Positions 12,101-24,100 of a DNA stretch of 64,000 nucleotides are shown here, piece after piece. The notes beneath the pieces were generated by a model, which worked only from the letters and a program-made list of their open reading frames with translations, was not told the DNA's origin and made no database searches. The stretch lies in the NCBI GenBank assembly GCA_000727475.1, contig KL647293.1, positions 2,182,588-2,246,587 of the forward strand, in the 5' to 3' direction. How positions within the stretch are numbered: position 1 is the first letter of the stretch; each line of letters opens with the position of its first letter. The position numbers were made by a program, and so were the translations under genes. This DNA is from Sarcocystis neurona (taxonomy: Eukaryota > Apicomplexa > Conoidasida > Eucoccidiorida > Sarcocystidae).

Positions 12101-15100
12101 CTTTGCTGTTCTTTTCTGCTGCTAGTGCCCCTTCTGCAGGTGTGTCGTGTTGCCGCTGATATTGCCCGCTGGCTTGCGTCGTGACTGCTACGGCTGGTGG
12201 TAATAAAGCTGCTGCGCATCCTGCTGCTATGCTTGCTGCTGCAGTTTTTGTCTCCGCTAACGGGGTCCCTGCAGCGAGTGAGTCTTTGTCTCGCTGGCAA
12301 CAGCATCACACGCAGCGGTATCGCGTTTCTGCTGCGTGAGGTGAAGGCCGACCGCTGGCTGAAGAACGAAGGCCGCAGCAACTTCTTTCTCTCACTGCCG
12401 ACGCACAAGTACTGGCGAGTCCTAGCTGCGGAAAAGGAGAAGAGGCAGCAGCAGCTGGAGCAGCGCCAGCAGCAGCTCGCGCAGCAACGCGCGCAGCAGT
12501 ACGAGCAGGCGCTGCAGCTTTTTCAGCAGCAAAAGAAGCAGCGGTATGGTCGCCCACAACGGATGCCCGTCTCTTCACATGCATCAGCAGATCACACGTG
12601 CACAGCGCATGCAGGTCCCCTACGCATCTGTGAAGTCACACTCCTCCCCAGACGCCGCAGCGTCCTTCAGCCACCTTTAGACAACTGCGCACATACGCAG
12701 AATATATGTAGATGTATGTCTCCATGAATAGAGATATACGCGTAGTTACCCATTTGCGACGGCGATGCACGCATCTGTGCTGACCAGACGAGGACGCTGT
12801 CCGATAGCCTCAGTAGGTACACACATACGCATACACGCGTAGATACCTACAGACTCACGCACCCATTTCTCCAGCGGCGCAGCACCGGGCGGAAGCCGAA
12901 AAACGGGGACGACACTTTTTGTCACTCTACATATTTACATATATACATATATATATATATATCTATGCGTCGTTGCCGACGAGTTGATGCAAATATACAT
13001 GCGGCGTCTAATATATATATATATATATGTGCGTGCGTCGTTGCCATGAAGTTGATGCACGGCTGCCGTTTGTGCCTAGCTAAAGATGAAGTGACAGTCA
13101 AAGAGATGCTTGCACATGCGCGCGTTGCAGTGCAAATACGTTGTCTGTTGCAAACCACCTTCATCTGTTCATGTCTGTCACTAGACCTATTTGCCCGCCC
13201 CGCCACGGTTTCTACCCGTTCCACAGTCTCAACTCTGCGAATAAATTCGTAGACGTCTCCACAAGCATGTGCATGCGACGCGACGTAGGTCTGCGCACGC
13301 ATATGTGCCTTACGTGTCCCACGGCGCGGACGTCCAACACACTCCAGCGTGTAGACGTGTGTGGGTGTGTAGCTGCGTCTTTTGCCGTTGCCTCACATGT
13401 TTCTCTTTTTAGCTCAGGCCGCCACGTGTGTGTGCTTCGCTTGGCGTTTCAGAGAGGAGAAAGGGAGCCTCTCTTACTATGCGGTCACTTTGTCGGACGA
13501 CGTCGGGTTTATGGATGTGTACGCGTATCCAGACAGCGAAACGAACACTTCGGCGGTGTACGTACACTTCACGGTGTGCGCTCGCGTCCCTCTGGTGCTG
13601 CACTGGGGGGTTCTCGACGTCATGGGCGCTGCACAGACCCAAAGTGAGAACGTACAGCAGCAGCGGCAGGACGGTGAACAGCAGCCGGTGCAGGGGAGGG
13701 AGGAGCGATGGGAAGCGTGGAAGAAGGAAGGCGTCAAGCAGCAGGATTTGGAGAAGCGGAGAGAAGAGGAACTGCAGCTGCTGATGGCTCGGCGAGGAGC
13801 TCCTGCGCAGTGGGTGATTCCGCCCCAGGAAATGCGCCCGCCAGGCACCGTCGTCGTCGATCCGCTCAGGTAACGCGTGGGTCCCACTGCACACAGAGTC
13901 TTCTGATGTGGTATACTTTTGTTTTGAACCGTCGTTTTCTCCGTGTACTTGGGCCGCCATGCAAGAGGTGGCCAACAGGACCTCTCTCTTCCTCTATTGG
14001 CTTCCCCCAAATAGCGGCAGCAGTGCCACTCACACACGAGAAGGAGGTGAGGAAGAAGCTGCGGCGGCAGCAGCAGCAATTGAAATGCAGTTGAGAAAGG
14101 GGAGAAGAAGCTAGAGCAGGCATCACGAATGAGCTGAAAATTGGTGGAGCCTCGGAAACCCCAGCGACAGAAGAAGAAACGAGCAGTCAATCGCAACTGC
14201 CGCACCAGGGCCGCGGGGAGCGTATCAGCAACATTTAGCAGGTGCGATGCGGAGCGCCTGCGCGTGCAAGGAGGGTAGGTGCCCCAGACGTCGGGCAGTC
14301 GACAGAAGTTTGAGGCAGCAACATCAGCAACATACGCAGCGGTAGGTACCGGGGACCACGGGCAGAATGGGGAACAGCAACGGGGACAGAAAGGGGTCGC
14401 AGCGGCTGCGACACAAGAAAGTGGCAGCGGTAGCACAGAAGAGTGTCGCAGGCACGTACAACACACAGAGAGGTTGTGCGGGGGAAGTGCCTGAGCTTTA
14501 CCAGCAGCATCAAAGAGAAGGACAGCAGCAGACAGGAACGGGGACCAAGAGCTGCAGAAGGAGAGCGTGCCAGTGAAGCCAACTACGGAGCAACGGGCCA
14601 GAAACCGGCGATACCGCGCGCAGAAGATATCGCCGGGCAGAGGTCCTTCCCAGTCGTCTGCTCAGGCAGATGCAGTCAGGCCGTGGTGACGAGTTCCTGT
14701 GTGTACCCATGCGGTGCCGCAGCGGCCTGCCAGCTGCAGGGGTTGCTGTTCTCCTGCCACACACATAGCCCACCGTAGTCGTGTGGTACCGGTTGTACGT
14801 GGGTATACATTTATGTCTGCGTAAGGACGCTTCAGAGGTCACGGATAGACGTCTGGCTGCGCCGTTCTGTTTCCCCCGTCTTTTTGCTGCATCTGCTGAT
14901 GGACCGCTGGAACGCGTACGCGGCCACTTCGTGAAGCCCTCTGCGACACCCGCGCTGCTGCGGAAGTGTGTGGCTCGTGTAGCAGCGAAACACGAGGCTG
15001 TCGTCCGCGCCTGTGTTCACGCTTGCGGCCCTGCATGCACCCAGTCGCTCGTTTCTCGTGTCGTCCCGACGCATTTCTCGTTTTCTGCTCCTTGTCGCTT

Positions 15101-18100
15101 CGACAGAAATCCAAGAGAGCGTGGGTGCGCGTTGCGTGTTCGCTTCACAAGCCACACCGACCAAGCACCAGAGACGCGACTTCTGATGCTGTGTGACTTG
15201 TGAACAGGGCAGTGCAGACGCCGTTTTTCAAACCAGGAGGGGGCAAGGAGCCGCAGGAGCAGCAGCTGAAGGGCAGTGTGCTCCAGCAGCTGGTGATAAC
15301 TGTCCCTGCCAGACGGTGTCCACGAGCAAGCGAAGAGGACCCAGGAATCGACACTCGCTACGACGGCATCGCCTGCTGTTTGAAAGAAGTGGGAGGCCCT
15401 CGTTGGTTCAGAAGTGCAGACGGCAGAGATATCCAGGCAAGTTTACCGCGTAAATGGTGTGCAGGCGCTACGGAGACGCCCGACAGCAGATGTCCACACC
15501 CTGATAGGCGGGGTCAACAGACCGGAAAGCAGGGTCTGTGCACCGCAGTGGAGCTACTGAACTTCGAGCTATACGTCCGCACGCAGAGGCGCACTCGTAG
15601 GCGTTTTATTAGCCGTACAGACACCGCACGTCGGCTCTTGCATACCGCGGAGGATGGGAGAAGGCAACTGCAAACAGTCGAGAAAAAGCCGGTACACATG
15701 TCGTGTGCTCCAGCTTTCTGTCTGCGTCGGTTTTAGTTGGACAGCAGCGTAGGTCTTGTTCTATAAACACATCTGCGCAGACGGAAATCAGGTGCCTCTA
15801 CAGCAGGTCTCAGCCGTCTGTTGCACGCGCCTGTGATAACGGCTCAGCCGTCTTTGTGGCGGCACTGAGCCGATTACAGGTGCCAGCTAGCTATTCGCAC
15901 ATCACGGTTGAGCTGTTTAGACACCGGAAATTGGAGAGGTCTCCCCTCATGTTGAGGGGACGCATTGGTCTTATCATCAGAAACCACCTCTACCTGCATC
16001 ACGACGCAAAACCGGAGGTGCCTATACAGCGCGGATTCTGGGGTGTCTGTACACGGTTCCGCTCTACGAACTCCAAAAACAGTTGACTGACAAAATATCC
16101 GCTCAATCGTAGACACGTACACGTACGAGCTGAGGCATTCTTCCACTGTAGCCGAGGTACGTCGTCCATGGAAAGTATATAAATTTTTGCAGTCACATAT
16201 CTGTATACACGCAGGTATCTACACACCGGAACTCAGGTGCCGCTGCTTTACTTCGCAGCGGCACTTTTTCGACATCTTTCTTTCCAGCGGAGAGCTCTTT
16301 TCTCAGCCTCTTTTTCCTTGCTTCGTCTCTCTGTCTTTACCTCTGCATGAAGTTTCCTGTGTTCCGCCGAAGCATGCTGCTTTCCCTGCAAACGACGCGG
16401 CGTATACAGATGCGGCTGGCTTCTCGTTTGACGCCACCGGCGACGTCTGTATAGCGTCCTCAAATGGGAACCCTCGTCCCTGGCCTGCCAAAGCCTTGAA
16501 GTTTTTCCTCCCCATCGCTTTCCCGTGTTCCTCTTTGTAACTCCGAATCTTGTTCTCAGTCTTCTTCTCCCCTGGTGCAGCACCTGTGTCTCCGCTGCGT
16601 CTCAGCAGTGCCCACCGCTCTGCACACCCTCCTGCCTTTACATAACATATATATCTGTACATATACGTATAGACATGTAGATACATGTGTACACACGTAT
16701 GTGGACTTCCACACTCAAGGAGGTGTATGTCTACTTGTCTCTGTCTGCTTGCTGCAGGTTCGGCTGCTGCAATACGGGAGCAGCAGCTACAAAGGATTGT
16801 TGAACGCCGATATGGTTGCCCGCATCGTCCAGGCTGAAGTGGAGTGGCAGCATATGACGCTGATGCATCGCTACCAGCTGATGCGAGGTTTTCTGGAGGA
16901 CTTCCAGCGGCAGCACCAGGCAATGCTGCAGGCGTCTCACCCGCAGCAGCAACAGCATGCAGGACAGGAGCAACAGCAGCAGGGAGAAAAAGGAGGAGGT
17001 AATTTTGCAAAACGAATGGCACTAGAGAGGGAGCTGGCTCTTGACTGGCCTCAGCGGCATTTTGAACCCCCGCCCCTGCTCCTGCCGCTCGGCTTTGATG
17101 ACAAATTTCAGCAGCAGCAGCAGCAGGAGCAGAAGGATGCTGTGTTCGCATATTCTGCATACGTCGAGGACTACAAGGAGCTGGCGGGCGACGTGTTTAC
17201 CAGGGAAGAGGACTTCTGGCAGTGGATTTTCGTGTGGGGTCGCTACGCTTTCCTCGGACTTCTTGACTGGCAACGAAACTACAATACCAAACCGAAGGAC
17301 CTAGCTTGGGCGAGCGAGCAACTCACCTGCTCTACTGCAAGGGCGTGGAGAGCCTACCCCGCCTACAGAAGTGTTATCAGGTAGGCAACAGGAGGAGAGC
17401 GCAGCAGCAGGAGCGCAGGGCCCAGCAGCAGTAGCAGGAGGACCGGAGGCAGCAACAGCTTTAAGCAGCACGGAAGGCAGCGTGCCAGACGCAACAGAGG
17501 GGAAGCGAACAACACAGACTGTCGCACGGGGACAAAAGAATGCGACACCAGAAGCTTGCCTATATTGTGCGTACGCATGCAGAGGAACAGGCCTGGAGAA
17601 GGAGGCGCACGTAGGAGGACGAAGCAGGAGAGAGAGGAGACAACGTGTGTTTGTGGAGTTGATCTCATAGCGCGGGGAAGCAGAAAGACGACAGCAACAT
17701 CTGAAAGAGTTTGCAGCGCAGGACGGTCGGATTCCGGGGCCTGCACTCGCGCGCAGGTATAACGACGAGGAGGAACAGGGGGCAGAGGGCAGCAGGAGAG
17801 CACGCGCATGCGTTCAGAAGAGTAGTGCGGAAAGTACGTAGCTGAGGAAAGCCGTCGAGAGGTGAAGAAGCGCGGAGGGGAAGATAGTGTTGCGCCTGTG
17901 CTTCTAGAGAAAAGCGAAGCGCAGGAGAGAGGCCGCGAGCACACGCGCGCGTACAGCAGTAGCGAAGAGAAGTTTTTCAGAGAAAACAGAGAGTGGCAGC
18001 GGAACGGGACGCAGACAAGAAGCTCGAGGGGGAGGAGGAGGGGAAAAGGACTCCTGTTCGTGGGAAGAGAAAGTGCAAGACTATTGAGGCTAGGCGTCTG

Positions 18101-21100
18101 CAGCGGAGAGAACAAGCTACGTCAGTACACTTGTGAGGGAGAGAGTGTTTTACTGACGAGCAGCAGGTGGCAGCGAAGAACGGAGGAGAGTGGGCGGCCC
18201 CAAGTGAGAGAAATCCCGCGGAGGGGAAGAACGCAAAGGAAGAAGGGGGTGGTCGCGGGCTCGCGCGCTATCGCAGCGAGTGAAGTCAGAAAAAGCGAAG
18301 AAGTACACAGTCAATGTAGATCCAGAAGCACTCAGGCGCTTAGGCAAATGCTTCTCCGCGAACACAGAGGCACTCCACCGCTCCAACGTGTGTGTGTGTG
18401 TAGAGCTGTTTGCGTCCCGATCTGAAAAAGGAACGTACCTACGTCGAGCAGCAACCCACAAGTACGGACGACAGAGGGATATGTATACATTCATGCAAAA
18501 GTACGTGAGGGTGAATAACTACACGAATACATGTACACTCGTATACACGTGTACGTATGTACATATATATATGTGTACATTGTTGGGAAAAGAAATTGAC
18601 TGGGGGTAGCTTGGGGCGGGAATGGATCTGTGTGTGCTGCAGGAGCTGCTTGGGGTCGATGGGCCGCGGAGGCGCCCAAGGCCAGGCGATACGAGACCGC
18701 ATCCTCGAGATCATGCACAAGCATAGAATTCCCGAGAAAGCTGGACAATTCTACGAGCAGTGGCACCAGAAATTGCATAACAATACCACCCCTGATGACG
18801 TCGGCATCTGTGAGGTGCGCCTTCTTCCCCGTCCCGCGTGCTCAGCAAACTGCGAGAGCAGCTCGCCAAGCCCTCTATCTCTTCTCTTCTTGCCTGCGTC
18901 CATGTGTGTCTACCAGCTGCGTGCGTTCTTTCTGTCTCTCTGTATCGATCTCGACCACGCGTTTCTGCCTGTGTATGTGTGTGTGTGTGTGTGTACGTCT
19001 TAAGACTGGCTCGTGAACAAGTGTTGTTCAAGCTGTTGTACACGAGGACTCTGTGCCGCTTTGTTGTGGGAACGGGGGGGGCGACACTGTGGCTTGTCGA
19101 AGGACGTCTCGCGTGTACACGCACGTTGCTGCCTCTTCTCTCTTTGTCTGCTGCTGCAGCAGGGAGTTGTTAGTATATTCTCGTGACTGCTCCACACACG
19201 CGTAGCATTTGCCCGTGGCACGTGCACCCCTGTCTCATTTGCCGCGGGGTGGTGGCGCGTGGGTGCGGGGGGTGGAATGCGGCTGCGCGTTGCATGCGCA
19301 GCAACACATACAACAGCACTTTCGCGTGCCGATCCTTCGTGTTTCTCACATATGTATACTCCCCTCTCCCCACGCAAGCACACAGACGTATGAAGGAAGA
19401 AATGCCACGACCTGTAGACATGCTCAGCACACGAACGAGCCGTCGCGTGGGTGCTGACTGAGCACCGGGTCTGCTGGTTCGCGACGCCAGAGTCGGCGGG
19501 GCAGTCGACCTGTGCCCGTGCAGTGATACACAGAGATGCGTACGCCAGCGAAGGTCGTTATAGAGCCCGCAAGTGTGTGTCTGCGCGGCCTGTCTTCTAC
19601 GGGGATCCGTCGAGCTCCTTCCCCAGTCCTTTTCACCTGGTAGCTAAATCCCCACACTGTGAAGCGTAGGCGCCTGCGACACTTGGGGTGCCGTTGCTGC
19701 TTGTGCGCGCAGCTGCAGCTGCTAGGTGCTACCCGGCCCTGCGCTTTGATGCTGCAGCAGCGTATAGGGACCGCCTGAACGTATGTAGCTCCGTATACGT
19801 GTGCAGATGCCTCCAGGAGATGATGCGTATAGCTGGTGCACGCGCGCATGGAAGCTCAGTTCGGGCACGTGACCTCCCGTTGCATGCCGTTTCACGCGGG
19901 TGCCTGTGCAGCTTGAAAGCAACAGCAAAAGTGGGCTGTTTTTTCTCTCCTCACGGCGGGAAAATTGGTAGTGGGCGTGGCTGGCAAAGACTTCTCGGAC
20001 ATGGGGTGGGCTCCCTCGCCCGCCTGCATTTCGTTTAGATAGGCGCAAGCGCGCTCGTGCCGCGCAGTCGTCGAGCGAGCGGGATGCAGTACTGGTGGCA
20101 GGAGGAGCAGCAGCACCGAGTAGAGGGAGAGAGTTGCTGCAGTCGGCCGACGCAGGAACCGCTGCAGAAGCAGTCGCAACAGCAACAATAGCGGTAACAC
20201 CAGTTGCTCCGGCAACGGAAGCAGCGACTGCACGCCACTTGCTGTGACAACAACGGCAATACGAGCATCTGTCTTTGCAACAGCAGCAACATTAGGTGGG
20301 ACAGCACTATAAGTGCCCCCCGGGCATGGCAGCGGCAGCAGCAGTTTTCTGAGTCGTTTGCGGCGGAAGCAACTGCAGCAGGAATATGCCGAGCTGCACT
20401 GGTGAAACCCTTTCCCCGTCCTGCTGCATCTGGTGTGCTTGCTGCTGCTCTGCTGGTCAGGCTGTTATCGCGTATCTGAAAGGTCACGGAGATTTGCAGG
20501 CGTACTGGGGAGTGTTGCGTGAGCACGGCATCTCGCGGGAGAGGCTGGCTAGCTACGAACGCAAAATTACTTGCGAACCTTACGTTGTACAAACAAACCT
20601 AGGGGAGCTTATCAACGACTTCGAGAAGTACCTCGTCATTTTAAAGGACGTCCATGACGCGCTCGATATTCAGGCATGTCGCCTGCAGACGTGGCTTCTG
20701 CTGCTGCTGTTGCTGCGGTTGCTGCTGTGAGCGACGGCTAGTGTGCAGTTGCTGCTGTTACTTGTCCTAGCAGCCCATGTCTCTGTGTGTCCTATTTCCC
20801 GCGGTATCGTGACTGCCGGTGTTGCCGCAGCTGCCGTTTTCTTGCTGTAGTTGTGACTGAACTCATCACAGCCAGTGCTAATACCGCTGCTGTTGCTGCG
20901 GCTTCTTTGCTTACGTTCCAACTGTTACCGCTGCTGCTGCTGCGCCGCGGTGGCTACTGTTCCCGTTGGATCTCCTCCTCTGTCTGGCGGATGCTCGTTG
21001 CGCAGTGCTGCTTTCGCTTGTACTGGTGTCTGTTTTGTTGGTCTCTGCTGCAGCAAGCGTTCGGATACGCGCGTCGCTACCTTCCAGACGACGCAGCACG

Positions 21101-24100
21101 CGTGTTGGAGCAGGCGATTAACAGGCTAGGAGGACTGCCAGCAGCGCAGCGGGAGAGGCAGCAGCAACTACTGTTGCAGCAGCAGCGCGGCACGGCAGCC
21201 CTCCAGGCGCAGGGACAGCAGCAGGATCCCACCTCTCTCGAGGCGCAGAGCAACGCAGCAGCAGCAGAGGCAGCCTTCAGCTGCTTCCAGCTGTTGTCGG
21301 AGGGGAGGAAGAAAATCCTCTTCTGGCTCTATGGCAATAGCGGCGCTCTGCTCGACGGGGACCCCCACAGCAGCGACGCAGGAGCAGCAGGCCTCATCAA
21401 CATGACACGAGAGCTGCTCTTTCTCGACCTGTCGCTCGAACAGCAGCAGGGAGTCTTACTGCAAGGCTGCTGCCAGGTTCTGGGACTGCAGCAGCTGGTT
21501 CAAGCAATAAGGGATCTGCTACTTACTTTGAGTGCCAACGCGCCAACTTGCATGGAGCTACGGTACGTGCATATTCCCTGCAGTACGGGAAGAAGGGCGG
21601 AGTAGCTCGCAGCGATACGGAAAGTGGCACATCCCCGCAGTAGCAGCAACAGGGGATTGTAGCGGCAGCCTCTGGTGGGTGCAGTACGGGCAGACAGTTG
21701 CAGCAACTGCAGCAGCACGTAGTGGTCGCAACAGCAGCAGACGGTCGCTGCAGCAACAGGTGATCGGAGCAGCAGCAGGTGATCGCAGCAGCGCAACAGG
21801 TGGCTGCACTAACGGATCATCACAAGAGAAGAAGGAGGAGGAGGTAAAAAACCAGCAGCAGGTTTGTCTAGCAGTTGCGGCAGCAGGTCACTGCAGGGGC
21901 AGGCGACCGGAGGACTTCCCAGAGGAAACTGCACAGCGTGTAACAGCCCGGGCAGCTGATACAGGTAGAGTTGGAGACTCTCGCAGGAAAGGCTCGCACC
22001 CCAGCAGAGACGTTGAAGCGAATACGTGCGCGCGGCAGGAGCGTGTGGTAGCAGAGCTCTACAGCGGCAACAAAAGCAGGCAGATGTGGGGTGGCGAAGT
22101 CCGCAGTCATCAAGCGGCATTCCCGCTAGTGAACGCACAGGCCACGCGAGCAACAGCGGAGGCACTCCGGCAGGAGCACAGGACCAGCAGCCGCAGCAGC
22201 AGCACCAGTAGGAGCACCGATAGCAGCAGGAGGAGCAGGTGTCCTAGCAGCAGTGGCAGTAGCAGTATTCGTGGCAACGCCGTTCGTAACAGCAGTAGTG
22301 CAATCCCAGCAACAGGAGTGGCAGCAGTCCTTCTTCCCCTGCCGTCTCTGTTGACTCCACATCTCCGCAGCATGAGGAACAGGGTGGGCAGGGGCAACAG
22401 GAGAAAAAGGAGCACAGGACCAGCGTAAGATTTCTTACTCTGAGAGCGGGGTCGGGGGCGCAGCTGCTACGTCCACGACTTGGACGGAAAAATGACTTTC
22501 CTTCTCACGGCAGCGTTCTTACCCGCTGCCTCAGACAACGCATTAGGTAAAGGGGGACAAGAAAGTGTTGGCTGAACGACAGACGTGCCGGCGATTTTAA
22601 AGTGCCGGTCTACGGTGCATGCATGTAACGTGTCGTGTTTCAGGTGAACAACGTGGTCCAATGCTGCTGCTACTGCTGTCGGTGCCCCCGCTCTGGGTCT
22701 CTTTCTCTCCGTACGCACAGCCTGCGGAGTCCGAAGACAGCGAGAAATGAGAATGGAATGAAAAGACGGTAGCACGCAGTACTAGTGTCCAGTGTTTATG
22801 AATAACCAGGCACATACGCTTGCACACGTGCGGGTACGTACACAGATGCACACATACATCTGTGTATGTACGTATGTCCGTGTACATGTGTATGCAAACA
22901 TATATATATATATATGCGTGTGTATATTTGATGGAGCATCCGGTTGTCTTTTGGTGCGAAACATCTTGGCGACGAAGAAATAGAAGAAGAAAACGTGCGT
23001 GCGTTGCTGGTGGCCGCTGGTACTGGTGTCGTTTTCCTTGCTGCACGGTGTTCTAGCCGCTCGTACTCCTGCGTCGGACAGTCCGTACCGACCGACCCGC
23101 GATCTGTCATACCTTGCAGCGACGGGCTCTGGCCCCTGCTGCTGAGGACGGGGCACCGCACTCCTGCCTGGCTTTGTGGGATCCTGGCGTGTGCTGCTGC
23201 TGTGTGTGAGACTTATTGCACCTGCTGCTGCTGCTGCTTCTGGTATAGACTGATCTCGCGCGCGCCCTGCTAGTGCAACATGTGAACGAGTGTGCTCCCC
23301 TGCTAGTTAGCTGACTCCATGAGTGCTGCTGTTTGGCTGCTGCTGCTGCTGCTTGTGATCTGACTCGTGCGCGTGCGGCTGAAGCGCGTGGTTCACCTGC
23401 CTGCTGTTTCCTTCGCGATTCCGTTTGGTCGTCTCCTGCTGGTGATGCAGGGTGCCTCTTGGTTTCTGCTGCTGCTGCTGCTGTTGTCGCTACAAGGTCT
23501 GCTGCGACGCCGGCCTCTGGCTGCTGCTGCTCTCAATATTAAGCCTGGGAACGCATGACTGGCTGCAGCGTTACCCTTGTTGCGTCGGCGTAAGCGGCTG
23601 GTGGTGGTGGCATGACGCCACTTGTGCTGCTGCTGCGGCTGCGGGCACATCCCACATCGCGGATGGCGACGCCGGTGGTGTCGCTGCTGCTGCTGCTGCT
23701 CGAGCCCCATGCGTCTCTGCTGCTGATCTTGCGGACGTGTGCAGGTCGATGTACTCAGACATGGCGCACATGGGAGACTCACTTGCGCAAATGCTGAGCG
23801 GCAACAACAGCGGCAGCATCGCTGAGGCGGTGGCGGACGTGCGAGAAGCCGCGCTGCTGCTGAAGGCCCTGGCCGATCGTGTCGGACGCTATATAGGCAC
23901 AGTCTCTGACGCAGCGCAACAGCAGCTAGGTAGCAAAGCTGTGTTTCTGGGACAGCAAGTGGGGACGGACAAGCGGGTGCGCGATGTGTTCGTCGACGAG
24001 GTCCTCAGAGGCAGCTCTCTCTTTCCTCTCTCGCTGCTGCTCAAGCGCCTCGAGCCCCTGCTGCGGGCAGCTGCGCAGCTTCCGCCCTGGCAACTCGTCT

